From positions 1 through 19,046 of the forward strand of contig CAKQNZ010000023.1 in the NCBI GenBank assembly GCA_934255435.1: a stretch of DNA of 19,046 bases, read 5' to 3'. The stretch comes from an uncultured Clostridia bacterium. Lineage in GTDB: Bacteria; Bacillota; Clostridia; Peptostreptococcales; Anaerovoracaceae. Below are positions 1 to 8,977 of the stretch, in pieces. Position 1 is the first letter of the stretch, and each line of letters opens with the position of its first letter. A program made the position numbers and the translations under genes. Under the pieces are notes generated by a model. That model did no database searches, was not told the DNA's origin, and saw only the letters and a list, made by a program, of their open reading frames with translations.

Positions 1-453
1 GTTGTAGACCTTGAATCCATTGTATTCCTTGAAATTGTGGCTGGCAGTTATCACAACGCCGCCATCGCAGCCAAGCTTTCTCACAGTGTATGAAAGCAGA
101 GGCACAGGGGAACATCTGTCATAAAGGAATACATCTATACCTGACGCTGCCAGTATACGTGCAGTTTCCTGTGCGAACTCCCTGGAATTGTTTCTTGTGT
201 CATATGCCACAGCAACTTTGCTGCCGCTTCCAAGCAGCATGGCAAGACCTTTCGCAGCCAGCCTTATCATGTATCTGTTCATGCGGTTTGGTCCAAGACC
301 CATCTTCCCTCTCATGCCTGCCGTACCGAACTCCAGCGATCTGTAAAATGAATCCTGCTTTTCTTCCTCTGCCAGAGTTTCCAGTGTCTTTTTCTCCTGA
401 TCGTCAAGATGCGGACTCGAAATCCACTCTTCATATCTTTCTTTGTAAGTCAT
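1..453 (-). CDS. Phosphoglucomutase/phosphomannomutase, N-terminal part (runs off left edge)
   Basis: The first 151 codons of an alpha-D-phosphohexomutase, which interconverts hexose 1- and 6-phosphates (glucose or mannose) in the cytosol to feed cell-wall and polysaccharide precursors. What shows this: the family N-terminal signature FGTAGMRGKMGLGPNRMN near residues 43-60, the segment VAVAYDTRNNSREFA, and the active-site serine loop TASHNFKEYNGFKVY at the very end. The serine of TASHN is the phosphoserine of this family. Oddly, the residue after TASHN is Phe where Pro is the rule; the codon reads TTC. The ATG at 453 follows a GGGGGGAG ribosome binding site. The muramidase gene upstream ends only 17 bases before it, so the two are probably co-transcribed. 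The PgcA-like (glucose) type is likelier from the long N-terminal extension, but substrate cannot be settled here. Confidence 0.93.
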   Translation of the reverse strand, partial: MTYKERYEEWISSPHLDDQEKKTLETLAEEEKQDSFYRSLEFGTAGMRGKMGLGPNRMNRYMIRLAAKGLAMLLGSGSKVAVAYDTRNNSREFAQETARILAASGIDVFLYDRCSPVPLLSYTVRKLGCDGGVVITASHNFKEYNGFKVYN

Positions 454-470
454 AAAATTCTCCCCCCGTG

Positions 471-2378
471 CTATATTTTCTTAGTGTATTTAAGATTGAG
501 CCAGTAGCCGTTGCTCATTTTGCCCCAGCCGTTTTTCACGGCTTTGACAGTTATCGTCTTTCCCTTGCGGTATGTACCGGCTTTCTTGTAGCTTGTCCCC
601 GGTCCCTTGCGGTAGTTCACATCCGATGTGGTCTTTGCCTTGTATGCCTTGAAAACTTTTACCGGATACTTTGTCACTTTTTTGGTATATTTCAGTTTCA
701 GCCAGCATCCGTTGCTCATCTGGCCCCAGCCACTTTTTTCTCTTATCACTGAAACAGTCTTGTTTTTCTTGTATGTGCCTTTGACCTTGTCTTTCGTTGA
801 AGGGCCTGTCCTGTAGTTGACGCTTGTCTTCGTCTTTGCTGTGTAAAGCACTGCTTTTCCATTTGACAGCAGCTTGTACTTTTTGCTGCCGTATGTAGCA
901 CTGCCTGTTGTCATGACGCCGCTGCTGTCAAAGAGATAATGATAGTCGCCCACTTTCCTGTATCCTTTGAGTTTGTCTCCGCTGCTGTTCACATAGTATA
1001 TCTTCTTTTCGAATGTGATCCAGCGTGATACTGCTGTCTTGCCGTCGTATCTTATGAATCTGTACTTGCCGGAACTGTCCTTGGCATATTTCCTTATATC
1101 TGACGGCTTTCTGGTATACGACAGTTTCACCCAGTAGTCCTTGCCTTCAAAGGACCCTCCCAGCCTGCCCCAGCCTGATGCCGTAGCTGTGATGATTATC
1201 TTCGTGCTTTCTTTCAGCGTGCCTTCCACCGTGCCGTTTCCGTAATCAGTCCGATAGTTCAGAGCTGTGGACGTATAAGCTGTATAGTCTTTGACATCTT
1301 TGACATTTGTTTTCGAATGGTATATGAAGTTCATATCAACTCTGCCTGATATCCCTCTTACCGATCCATCGGAGGAATACTGCCACATATAGAACTCTCC
1401 AGGATATGATGTTGATGTGTTGTAATGTGCCAGCCACATCTTGTATTTCTTTTCCAGGACAGTATTGTTTACATAATTTGTAAACAGATCATAGTTGCCG
1501 TAGATCATAGGTACATATCCTGATTTTTTCACTCTCTCGCTGAAAGCAATACAGTTGTTAGTGAGCTTTGTTTTGCCGAGTTTCTTAGCCTTTGATGATG
1601 TGAACCTGCCTGTAGGCACCGGACTGAACTCATAGTCGAACACCACCGGCATACTTATCTTTGATTTGTACGGCTTGATACACTTGACGATGAAATCAGC
1701 CTCTGCCTGTGCTTCTTTCTCGCTGACTGCCTGTGAATAGATATATACACCGACTTTAAGACCTGCAGCATATGCATTTTTTATATTCGTCTCGTAGTAT
1801 GCGTCTTCTGCCAGGTTGCCCTTGGAGCCGTAACCTCTGTATGCGACTCTGATGATAGCATGGGTTATACCTGCTGCCTTTACCTGTTTCCAGTTTATGT
1901 TGGAATTCTGATGTTCCGAAACATCTATGCAGTTGTATATAATGTGGTTTTTGTATTTGTCGGGATGTTTATACCGCGAAGCTGTGCTCCTGGAAAAAGT
2001 ACTGATCTGATTCCCGCTGTCGTCACCGTCCTTTGCGATGATGCTGCCATTTTCATCTACAGTGTAGTATCTGAAAAATTCAGGGTCTTCATTCTCGTAT
2101 GCAGCCTTTGCTTCTTCTGATACTTCAGCTGCCGTCGCTTCATCTCCGCTGTATGTGTCATATGTGCCGGTATCTTTTTCTTCTGAAGTTTCGTCTTTTG
2201 CTGCATCTGTTTGCTGCTTCTGCTGCACTGTCACTGCCGCCTGGTCCGCATCTGCTGTACTGTCTGCAGCAGTTTCTGCGCCATATGCAGAAGCTGTCGT
2301 TACAGCCAGCATCAGAGCCATAACCAGTGCTGCGATTCTGCTGCCGGCTCTTCCTGATCTTTTCGTGTTTCTTATCAT
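471..2378 (-). CDS. Secreted GH25 muramidase with SH3 and glucan-binding-like repeats
   Basis: A 635-aa exported cell-wall hydrolase predicted to cut the N-acetylmuramic acid beta-1,4 bond of peptidoglycan. Residues 1-34 form a signal peptide (basic start, hydrophobic core near 16-30, ASA-type cleavage site). Residues 35-145 are a low-complexity Ala/Asp/Glu/Thr-rich linker. The GH25 domain covers about 146-355: D152 in DVSEHQ and D248/E250 in FDYE match the family's acidic active site, and MWQYSS and GRVDMNF match its C-terminal strands. Three bacterial SH3-type wall-binding domains follow (about 366-424, 513-567, 578-634), each with an NYR motif and a GWG turn. Choline/glucan-binding-like aromatic repeats sit between the first two (438-512). 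Start: ATG preceded by AAGGAG at 6-base spacing, with a promoter upstream. The role could be wall remodelling or killing of neighbours; the sequence does not decide. Confidence 0.93.
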   Translation of the reverse strand: MIRNTKRSGRAGSRIAALVMALMLAVTTASAYGAETAADSTADADQAAVTVQQKQQTDAAKDETSEEKDTGTYDTYSGDEATAAEVSEEAKAAYENEDPEFFRYYTVDENGSIIAKDGDDSGNQISTFSRSTASRYKHPDKYKNHIIYNCIDVSEHQNSNINWKQVKAAGITHAIIRVAYRGYGSKGNLAEDAYYETNIKNAYAAGLKVGVYIYSQAVSEKEAQAEADFIVKCIKPYKSKISMPVVFDYEFSPVPTGRFTSSKAKKLGKTKLTNNCIAFSERVKKSGYVPMIYGNYDLFTNYVNNTVLEKKYKMWLAHYNTSTSYPGEFYMWQYSSDGSVRGISGRVDMNFIYHSKTNVKDVKDYTAYTSTALNYRTDYGNGTVEGTLKESTKIIITATASGWGRLGGSFEGKDYWVKLSYTRKPSDIRKYAKDSSGKYRFIRYDGKTAVSRWITFEKKIYYVNSSGDKLKGYRKVGDYHYLFDSSGVMTTGSATYGSKKYKLLSNGKAVLYTAKTKTSVNYRTGPSTKDKVKGTYKKNKTVSVIREKSGWGQMSNGCWLKLKYTKKVTKYPVKVFKAYKAKTTSDVNYRKGPGTSYKKAGTYRKGKTITVKAVKNGWGKMSNGYWLNLKYTKKI

Positions 2379-2421
2379 ATATATCTCCTTAAATAAATCG
2401 TTGTGTCAAAAGGATATGTCT

Positions 2422-2450
2422 ATTTTAATAGATTTTACTGGAAGATGCAA
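2422..2450 (-). promoter_or_regulatory. Promoter of the muramidase gene
   Basis: On the minus strand, TTGCAT (2445-2450) and TAAAAT (2422-2427) are separated by exactly 17 bases, a good housekeeping-sigma layout. It lies about 45-70 bases upstream of the muramidase start, in the gap after the SSB-like gene, so the muramidase and the mutase behind it probably have their own transcript. Confidence 0.6.
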
Positions 2451-2495
2451 GAAAAGCATGAAAACAGCAGTATGCACAGTAAGCCGCAAAAGCAG

Positions 2496-3119
2496 CTACC
2501 GGCAGGTTTCCAGGCAGCTCAGAGATACTTCATAGGCAGTCCTCACCTCACAGTTTCCATCTTCGGTATATTTGCGATACTCTCTGCTCTGCAGCCTGCC
2601 TTCTGCACATATCATATCTCCCACGCAAAGCTGCGAACTGTACACTGCATTGCGACCCCAGGCTATGGCTGGTATATAATCCGATTTGTTGTACATACGA
2701 TTCACTGCTATCATCAAATCGCAGATCTCTCTTCCAAGAGGCGATGTGCGTCTTATCGGCGGCTTGCATATGAAACCTTCGATGCTCACGATATTTTTAT
2801 ACTCAAAAGGCTGCGGCACGCAGTAATCCATCTCCTGCACGAATACAGTAACCTCCAGCCTGCTTCGTCCTTCCGTTTCTCTGTTGTATGTTCTTATCTG
2901 GCCATATATCATCATCAACTCATCTTCAGCGGGAGATCTGCCGCACATGAGGCGGTCTGACATTATCAGTCTCACCCTGTCCTCGTAACCGCTTTTTCTT
3001 ATCACGCCAAGCATCACTGTGTAAAATGCTTCACCGTATGTTTTATGACTGAACACAGGCTCCGATATCACATGTCCTGCCAGTGTCACACTGTTGCTGC
3101 TGATATTTTTCTCCATCAT
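2496..3119 (-). CDS. SSB-like protein with two OB folds
   Basis: A 207-aa protein resembling single-stranded DNA-binding protein, but built from two OB-fold-like halves. The first (about residues 9-97) starts NSVTLAGHVISEPVFSHK and ends in LEVTVFVQEM. The second (about 109-205) starts NIVSIEGFICKPPIRRT and contains IPAIAWGRNA and the GDMICAEGRLQSREY strand typical of SSB. There is no glycine-rich linker or acidic DDDIPF tip for partner docking, so it differs from the replication SSB and is probably a paralogue that works in repair, recombination or uptake (inference). Two ATG codons are adjacent (3119 and 3116); GGAGGGG lies 4 bases upstream of the first. It follows the acetyltransferase gene by 76 bases and precedes the muramidase. 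Confidence 0.82.
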   Translation of the reverse strand: MMEKNISSNSVTLAGHVISEPVFSHKTYGEAFYTVMLGVIRKSGYEDRVRLIMSDRLMCGRSPAEDELMMIYGQIRTYNRETEGRSRLEVTVFVQEMDYCVPQPFEYKNIVSIEGFICKPPIRRTSPLGREICDLMIAVNRMYNKSDYIPAIAWGRNAVYSSQLCVGDMICAEGRLQSREYRKYTEDGNCEVRTAYEVSLSCLETCR

Positions 3120-3195
3120 AAAACCCCTCCATATCCGTAAATATATGCAGGGGCTGTTTTTCTTATAACACAGGAATATCTCCTGAAGAAATATT

Positions 3196-3690
3196 TTACA
3201 GATCCAGCCTCATCACTTCAGGATGACACTGTTTCCCATACTGAGGACAGGTCAGACATTCGAAGAACTCCGGTGCGTCTTTACGCTCCACTGTGACGAA
3301 TCCCTGTTTTCTGAAAAACCCAGGTGCTCTGGCAACAAGGAATATCCTCTTTCCCCCCAGTTTCAGGGTTTCTTCTATACCTCTGTCCAAAAGTGCCTTG
3401 CCAAGCTTCAGTTTTCTGTATTTCGGGTCTATTGCTATTCCGTCTACGATGAATTCACCGTCTCTCTTCGCCAGGACGAATCCTCCGATCAGCCTGCCGT
3501 ATTCGCCTGCAGTGCCTTCATCTGACGGACCTTCAGGTATCTGTCCGGTGCCTTCTGTTATCTTCCAACACTTTATGATATCTGTCGGAGTCGGTATCGG
3601 ACCCTCGTCATCGAACTCAAGCTCGTTTTCTATGAAAAAGGGTACAAGCTTGTCGTATTCATCTGTAACCGATATTTTGAAATTAAGCAT
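3196..3690 (-). CDS. GNAT-family N-acetyltransferase with Cys-rich C-terminus
   Basis: A 164-aa GNAT-like protein expected to move an acetyl group from acetyl-CoA to an unknown acceptor. The core is at about residues 64-132: GRLIGGFVLA (beta 4), IVDGIAIDPKYRKLKLGKALL (motif A, acetyl-CoA loop), LGGKRIFLVA, then PGFFRKQGF. In motif A the first Gly of the usual RxxGxG/A is Lys. The tail carries three close cysteines (CLTCPQYGKQC), a possible metal or redox site. Start: ATG at 3690 is chosen because GAGGAG lies 8 bases upstream. An in-frame ATG at 3708 overlaps the stop of the lipid-kinase gene by one base (TGATG) and would add six residues, but has a poorer binding site. It is the last tightly linked gene of the larC-like to lipid-kinase operon. 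Confidence 0.83.
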   Translation of the reverse strand: MLNFKISVTDEYDKLVPFFIENELEFDDEGPIPTPTDIIKCWKITEGTGQIPEGPSDEGTAGEYGRLIGGFVLAKRDGEFIVDGIAIDPKYRKLKLGKALLDRGIEETLKLGGKRIFLVARAPGFFRKQGFVTVERKDAPEFFECLTCPQYGKQCHPEVMRLDL

Positions 3691-3707
3691 ATCACACACT
3701 CCTCGCA

Positions 3708-4631
3708 TCAGTCATCGTACTTCCATGTATCTGCCGACACATAGACCTCGAGCCTTCCTTTTAGCACACTGAAATCCAGCGGCAGTTCTTCTCCATGTTC
3801 ACCGTCTATATCCGTGCTGATATCTGCTTCGGATTCTATTCTCAGTGTCTCGGTCTGGAAATAAAGGACGTTTTTATTGTTCGGATGTCTGCCGTGCATC
3901 ACTTCGAAAAGCAGCGGTGCCAGCTCCACGATAGGCATCTTCCGGAAAGCTATGACGTCCAGCTTGCCGTCATTCATGGACGACTGCGGCGAAAGTTTCC
4001 TGAATCCGCCTGCTGACTCGCCGTTCATGACTACCATGAAATATATGTCTTCATCATACTCCCTGTCTGGCGTGATGAGACGCACCGGCAGCGCTCTTAT
4101 CTGCGGTATCTCCGTAAGCGCCTTGAGATAGTACGCCAGCACTCCGATGGTGTTCTTCAGATCAGGATTCGTTTTCTGACTCACATCTATCAGCGCCCCC
4201 ATAGCTGCCACATTGACAAAGCACTTGTTATTCACAACGCCTATGTCAGCTTTTGTAGTCTTGCCGCCAAGAGCTATATCCATTTGTCTTTCAAGATCCG
4301 ACGGAAGCTCGAAATAGTATGCAAAATCATTAGCGGTGCCTGCCGGAAGTATGGCCAGCGGCAGTCTTATATCGTGTCTTACCATAGCGTTGACACAGAG
4401 GTTTATCGTGCCGTCTCCTCCTGCTGCGATGACTCTGCTGAATTCATTCTGATCTATATTTGAAAAAACATCTTCTATCACGATGCCTTCCGAAGCTCTC
4501 ACCGGCACAAGTCTGTATCCTGCCTCCTGACACCGTTCGACTATATAGTCAAGGTTGTTTTTGAATATACCGCTGCCTGATTTCGGGTTGTAGTATAAAA
4601 GTATTTTATCTCGTCTGCTGCTTTCTCCCAT
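3708..4631 (-). CDS. Diacylglycerol kinase-family lipid kinase (YegS/DagK type)
   Basis: A 307-aa cytosolic or membrane-associated lipid kinase that uses ATP to phosphorylate diacylglycerol or a similar lipid, recycling lipids left by envelope polymer synthesis. The family signatures are clear: ILLYYNPKSGSG near residues 10-21, the nucleotide-binding GGDGT at 71-75, and LPAGTANDFA at 95-104. The C-terminal beta-sandwich half contains MNDGKLDVIAF and the IDGEHGEELPLDF segment. Full length for the family. The start overlaps the 3' end of folC by 26 bases, and AAGGAGG lies about 10 bases upstream within folC, which points to translational coupling. True substrate (diacylglycerol, undecaprenol or a sphingoid base) cannot be read from the sequence. 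Confidence 0.92.
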   Translation of the reverse strand: MGESSRRDKILLYYNPKSGSGIFKNNLDYIVERCQEAGYRLVPVRASEGIVIEDVFSNIDQNEFSRVIAAGGDGTINLCVNAMVRHDIRLPLAILPAGTANDFAYYFELPSDLERQMDIALGGKTTKADIGVVNNKCFVNVAAMGALIDVSQKTNPDLKNTIGVLAYYLKALTEIPQIRALPVRLITPDREYDEDIYFMVVMNGESAGGFRKLSPQSSMNDGKLDVIAFRKMPIVELAPLLFEVMHGRHPNNKNVLYFQTETLRIESEADISTDIDGEHGEELPLDFSVLKGRLEVYVSADTWKYDD

Positions 4632-5913
4632 TTTTGAGTAACCTCCTTATTTCGCCTATCAGATACAGCGACCCTGCAAACAGGACTGCATCATGGTTCT
4701 CCTGCATTTGACATGCAAGTTTCAGGCTTTCCTGCGGCGTCTTCGCCGTCACTGCGTTTATCCCAAGAGACCTGAAATGCTCTGCCAGCTTCTCTGCAGA
4801 CAGCTTTCTGGGATTGCCCGGCTCAGTGACGATGACATCATGAGTTATATCAGCAAAATGTCTCATGATCTCATCCACCTGTTTGTCTGCCAGCACCCCT
4901 GTGACAAGCAGCACTCTGCTTCCCTGAAAGTATTTTGCCATCGTTTCCTGCAGTGCTGCTGCTCCGGCTTCATTGTGAGCGCCGTCTGCAATGATGAACG
5001 GATCCTGTGAAAGTATCTCGAAACGTCCCGGCTGGACTGCTGTTTTCAGTCCGTCATACAGCCTGCCACGCTCTACTTTTATCTTTCCTGCCTTGCGCAG
5101 CACCTCTATGACCGCCAGAGCTGTCCTGAGGTTTTCTCCCTGATGTCTGCCCACCATGGAGATCTCCACGTCGCTGTAGTCCGTACCGTACAGCTCCATG
5201 GTGACTTTCTGGCTGAAAGGCGTTTCGTCATGTATATTGAACTTTATGCCCGAAACATCATACAGTCTGCTGTCATTTTCGTATGCTTTTCTGGCAATGA
5301 CCGCTGCAGGTCCATGCTGCGGCACATTCGATATCACAGGACAACCAGGTTTTATTATCCCAGCCTTGTCAGCGGCTATCTCTTCAAGGGTATTGCCCAG
5401 CCTGTCCATATGATCGTATGATATGGAGCATATGACCGATGCAAGAGGTTCCCTGATCACATTGGTGGAATCTCCGCTGCCGCCAAGACCTACTTCCAGT
5501 ATGACGATATCTGCATTCTTTTCTTTGAAATACAGCAGCGCCACAGCCGTTATGACTTCGAATTCCGTTGGTGAATCCTTGCCATCACTGACCATTTCCT
5601 TTACTTTGTCCAGCACACGGTCTGTATAGACTTCAAGTTCGCTGTCTGAGATATCCTGTCCGCCCAGCCTTATACGCTCATTGAAACTCTCTATATACGG
5701 GGATGTGTAAAGTCCTACATTGTAGCCGCATGAGCTGAGACCTCCTTCAAGGAATTTGCATACGGATCCTTTGCCGTTGGTCCCTGCCACGTGTATAACT
5801 TTCAGATCGTCCTGGGGATCCCCCAGCCTTGAAAGAACGTCATTCATCCTTTCAAGACCGAGCACACTCCCGAACCTTCTGAACTCATGTATCTTATCTA
5901 CTGCACTCGACAT
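4606..5913 (-). CDS. folC: Bifunctional folylpolyglutamate synthase/dihydrofolate synthase
   Basis: A 435-aa Mur-ligase-family enzyme that joins glutamate to dihydropteroate and to folates, making folate cofactors and holding them in the cell. Evidence: the ATP-binding loop VIHVAGTNGKGS near residues 39-50, the TSPYIESFNERI segment, SYDHMDRLGNTLEEIAADKAGIIKPG in the central domain, and the C-terminal IIADGAHNEAGAAAL. The usual GLGGRxDxTN motif reads GLGGSGDSTN here, so the common Arg is Ser. It lies directly after valS, an order common in Bacillota, with 11 bases between the annotated stop and this ATG. The ribosome binding site is weak (AGAAGG about 14 bases upstream), so coupling to valS is likely. 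Confidence 0.95.
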   Translation of the reverse strand: MSSAVDKIHEFRRFGSVLGLERMNDVLSRLGDPQDDLKVIHVAGTNGKGSVCKFLEGGLSSCGYNVGLYTSPYIESFNERIRLGGQDISDSELEVYTDRVLDKVKEMVSDGKDSPTEFEVITAVALLYFKEKNADIVILEVGLGGSGDSTNVIREPLASVICSISYDHMDRLGNTLEEIAADKAGIIKPGCPVISNVPQHGPAAVIARKAYENDSRLYDVSGIKFNIHDETPFSQKVTMELYGTDYSDVEISMVGRHQGENLRTALAVIEVLRKAGKIKVERGRLYDGLKTAVQPGRFEILSQDPFIIADGAHNEAGAAALQETMAKYFQGSRVLLVTGVLADKQVDEIMRHFADITHDVIVTEPGNPRKLSAEKLAEHFRSLGINAVTAKTPQESLKLACQMQENHDAVLFAGSLYLIGEIRRLLKNGRKQQTR

Positions 5914-5924
5914 ATCCTAAGCTT

Positions 5925-8486
5925 TTACCTTCTTTTCCACAAGTTCCAGTCTGTCGCAGACTTCTTTTCTTTTTTGAGCCTGTCAAGTTCAGCTTCATAG
6001 TCCATGATGTCATCGAGAGGTATGAATATCTCTGCACCAGGAACTACTGCCGACATGACTTCTTCCGGAACTTCTGATTTGTCCGATATGAATGTTATGT
6101 CTGTGATGTTGGCTATATTCCTGATGTATCTTTCGCCTGCCCTTACTACATCTTCTCTGCCTTCTGTGCTGAGTATCACTGCTGTCAGCTTCTTTCCAGG
6201 AGATGCATCGGCTTCTGCTCTGATGTTCCTTATGCTCTTTATCACAGCCATAGCCATCTCCAGTTTTTCTGCTTCTTCTGCAAAGATCAGATCTTCGCTG
6301 TATACAGGCCATTTTTCTTTGATAAGGAAGTTATCAGGGTTGTCCTTTGCCGGCTCTCCCTTAGGCAGATATGTCCAGATCTCCTCTGTGATATACGGCA
6401 TGAATGGATGGAGCAGTCTCAGCATATCCTTGAGGGCTGTTACCAGCACTGCTCTTGCCACCTGCTTGTCTTCTTCATCGTCACCATAGAGTCTGCCCTT
6501 TACGATCTCGATGTACCAGTCGCAGTATTCGTTCCAGATAAGGTCGTATGCACGCTGTCCTGCCAGCGCCAGATCGAATTTTTCCATGGACTCTGTTATA
6601 TATTTCACTGCATCGTTGACTCTTGAGATCATCCACTTGTCTTCGTCCTGAAGTCTGTCTCTGTCAGCTCCTGCGATGTCAGCCATCGGTCTGAAGCTGC
6701 CGTCTTCATCCTGCAGGTTCATGATAACGAATCTCGATGCATTCCACAGTTTGTTTGCAAAGTTTCTCGCTGACTCAAGTTTGTCTGTCTTGAATCTCAT
6801 ATCGTTGCCCGGCGTTATGCCTGTCGTGAGCATGAATCTCAGTGCATCTGCACCGTACTGGTCGATTATCTCCAGCGGATCTATGCCGTTGCCGAGGGAT
6901 TTGCTCATCTTGCGTCCCTGGGCGTCTCTCACGAGGCCATGTACGTATACATATTTGAATGGTACTTCGCCCATTGTCTCCAGCGCCGAAAATACCATCC
7001 TGACTACCCAGAAGAAAATGATATCGTATCCTGTCACCAGTACATCTGTAGGATAGAAATACTTCAGATCTTCTGTCTCATCCGGCCAGCCCAGTGTTGA
7101 GAACGGCCAGAGAGCTGATGAGAACCATGTATCCAGAACGTCCTCATCCTGCTTTATATTCGTGCTGCCGCACTTGCTGCAGCTGCACGGTGTCTCTTCA
7201 CTTACCATTATCTCTCCGCAGTCCTGACAGTAGTACGCCGGTATACGGTGTCCCCACCAGAGCTGTCTTGAGATACACCAGTCTCTGATCTCCTCCAGCC
7301 AGTGGAGGTATGTCTTCTCGAATCTTTCAGGCACGTGGTTCAGATCTCCGTTCTTCGCAGCTTCGATAGCCGGTTTGGCCAGATCTTCCATCTTCACGAA
7401 CCACTGATCTGAGAGCATCGGCTCTACTACAGTGCTGCATCTGTAACATTCACCTACAGGTATGACCTTTTCCTCGGTCTTAATCAGGTATCCGGCTTCG
7501 TCAAGATCCTTTACCCAGGCTTTACGGCACTCGTATCTGTCCATGCCTTCGTATTTGCCTGCCAGAGAATTCATCTTCGCATCGAAGCCTATGCATGATA
7601 CGTTTTCAAGATCGTTTCTCTGACCAACTTCAAAGTCGTTAGGGTCGTGGGCAGGTGTTATCTTAACTGCACCTGTTCCCTTCTCAGGATCAGGATACGG
7701 GTCTGCTATGACAGGGATCTCTCTTCCTACCAGCGGAAGGATGACTTTCTTTCCTACCAGGTCCTTGTATCTTTCATCATCAGGATGTACCGCTATAGCA
7801 ACGTCGCCGAACATGGTCTCAGGTCTTGAAGTTGCCACTACGACGCCTTCGCCTCCGTCAGCTGCCGGATATCTGAAATACCAGTACATGCCGTTCTTGT
7901 CTTCGTGCTCCACCTCCGCATCGGAAAGAGATGTGCCGCACTCCGGACACCAGTTGATGAGTCTGTTGCCTCTGTATATCAGGCCCTTGTCGTACAGCTT
8001 GACGAAGAAATGCTTTACAGCTTTGCTGCAGCCTTCGTCCATGGTGAAGCGTTCACGCTCCCAGTCGCATGAATCTCCCAGCTTGCGGCACTGCTTAGTT
8101 ATCTTGCCGCCGAATTCTTTCTTCCATGCCCATGCACGCTTGAGGAATTCTTCTCTGCCCAGGTCTTCTTTTTCTTTGCCTTCTTCTTTTCTTATTCTGT
8201 CTACCACCTTGACTTCTGTAGCTATGCTGGCGTGGTCGCTGCCTGGCAGCCACAGTGCACTGTAGCCCTGAAGACGCTTGAATCTTGTAAGCACGTCCTG
8301 CAGTGTCTGGTCCAGAGCATGTCCCATATGAAGCTGCCCTGTGATGTTTGGAGGCGGCATAACGATAGTGAAAGGCTTTTTGTCAGGATCACGCTCTGCC
8401 CTGAAAGCTCCGTGGCTCTCCCACATCTCATATATTCTGTCTTCAAAGTCTTTGGGATCGTATGTCTTTGCTAAATTTTTCTCCAT
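5925..8486 (-). CDS. valS: Valyl-tRNA synthetase with a short, frame-shifted C-terminus
   Basis: An 853-aa class I aminoacyl-tRNA synthetase that charges tRNA-Val. The start [15 protein letters not shown], the HIGH-type motif HMGH at 53-56, the editing domain with [13 protein letters not shown], the Cys pairs NWCPECG and [27 protein letters not shown], and KMSKS at 526-530 are all as expected for ValRS. The enzyme is shorter than usual (about 880) because the C-terminal tRNA-binding coiled coil stops early: after LDRLKKEKK it ends [11 protein letters not shown]. In another frame the same DNA encodes [15 protein letters not shown] and stops at 5917, which looks like the genuine end of such a coiled coil. 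I infer an out-of-frame deletion near the A-rich stretch at 5963-5979. Its ATG overlaps the upstream stop by one base (TAATG), with AAGGAG 7 bases upstream. Confidence 0.96.
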   Translation of the reverse strand: MEKNLAKTYDPKDFEDRIYEMWESHGAFRAERDPDKKPFTIVMPPPNITGQLHMGHALDQTLQDVLTRFKRLQGYSALWLPGSDHASIATEVKVVDRIRKEEGKEKEDLGREEFLKRAWAWKKEFGGKITKQCRKLGDSCDWERERFTMDEGCSKAVKHFFVKLYDKGLIYRGNRLINWCPECGTSLSDAEVEHEDKNGMYWYFRYPAADGGEGVVVATSRPETMFGDVAIAVHPDDERYKDLVGKKVILPLVGREIPVIADPYPDPEKGTGAVKITPAHDPNDFEVGQRNDLENVSCIGFDAKMNSLAGKYEGMDRYECRKAWVKDLDEAGYLIKTEEKVIPVGECYRCSTVVEPMLSDQWFVKMEDLAKPAIEAAKNGDLNHVPERFEKTYLHWLEEIRDWCISRQLWWGHRIPAYYCQDCGEIMVSEETPCSCSKCGSTNIKQDEDVLDTWFSSALWPFSTLGWPDETEDLKYFYPTDVLVTGYDIIFFWVVRMVFSALETMGEVPFKYVYVHGLVRDAQGRKMSKSLGNGIDPLEIIDQYGADALRFMLTTGITPGNDMRFKTDKLESARNFANKLWNASRFVIMNLQDEDGSFRPMADIAGADRDRLQDEDKWMISRVNDAVKYITESMEKFDLALAGQRAYDLIWNEYCDWYIEIVKGRLYGDDEEDKQVARAVLVTALKDMLRLLHPFMPYITEEIWTYLPKGEPAKDNPDNFLIKEKWPVYSEDLIFAEEAEKLEMAMAVIKSIRNIRAEADASPGKKLTAVILSTEGREDVVRAGERYIRNIANITDITFISDKSEVPEEVMSAVVPGAEIFIPLDDIMDYEAELDRLKKEKKSATDWNLWKRR

Positions 8487-8962
8487 TATTTATCTCCTTC
8501 GTTATTAGCTTTCATTTCGGCTTCCATGTCGTCTTTCATGGCAGCTACCATATCCACAGGGAAATTCACATTATCGCTCATGGGATTGATGACGAATCCT
8601 GCCACCGCATTCTGCGGCTGAAGGAGTAATGCCGAAAGGTCGTCAAAATTCACTATCAGGCTGTGCTGATCCTTGTCAAGCTCGCATTTGCTCATTTCCA
8701 CGCCGTCTGTGAATACAGGGTAGTACAGAGCGCCTTCTGAGGATTTTATTAGTTCGAAACTGATCTGAGTGTCTTTCTCAAGGATGATCTCTTCAGTTTG
8801 CTTGTCGTATTCCGGGTTCCTGTCCATGGATACCGGTATCAGCAGTTTAGCGCTGACGACTTCGTTGAGAAGCTTCACGGTGTTCTCCACTCCCGGGTCT
8901 TTTTTGGCCTGTGCTATGGCCTCTTTCAATGCCGGATTATTTATCGGCTGAGGTCTTTCCAT
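8486..8962 (-). CDS. SseB-domain protein of unknown function
   Basis: A 158-aa soluble protein resembling the SseB N-terminal domain family. The N-terminal half starts [16 protein letters not shown], then [19 protein letters not shown], and the middle reads [16 protein letters not shown] followed by [16 protein letters not shown] and [15 protein letters not shown], which is the strand pattern of that family. There is no signal peptide or membrane segment. The name comes from an enterobacterial protein; the role in Bacillota is unknown and the fold does not suggest an enzyme. The start has AGGAGG 8 bases upstream. The gene sits 15 bases after the LarC-like gene and overlaps valS by one base, so it is inside a translation-linked operon. 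Confidence 0.82.
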   Translation of the reverse strand: MERPQPINNPALKEAIAQAKKDPGVENTVKLLNEVVSAKLLIPVSMDRNPEYDKQTEEIILEKDTQISFELIKSSEGALYYPVFTDGVEMSKCELDKDQHSLIVNFDDLSALLLQPQNAVAGFVINPMSDNVNFPVDMVAAMKDDMEAEMKANNEGDK

Positions 8963-8977
8963 TGGTTCTTCCTCCTG

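Noticed and set aside
2403..2960. 185-codon plus-strand frame over the SSB-like gene
   Set aside because: It is antisense to a gene with clear OB-fold features and has no plausible start signals.
3171..3185. CAGGA-GATAT-TCCTG palindrome (minus strand) as a terminator after the acetyltransferase gene
   Set aside because: The stem is only five base pairs and no T run follows.
7708..8265. 185-codon open frame on the plus strand
   Set aside because: It lies fully antisense to valS, has no ribosome binding site, and its protein is Ser/Leu-rich without family features.
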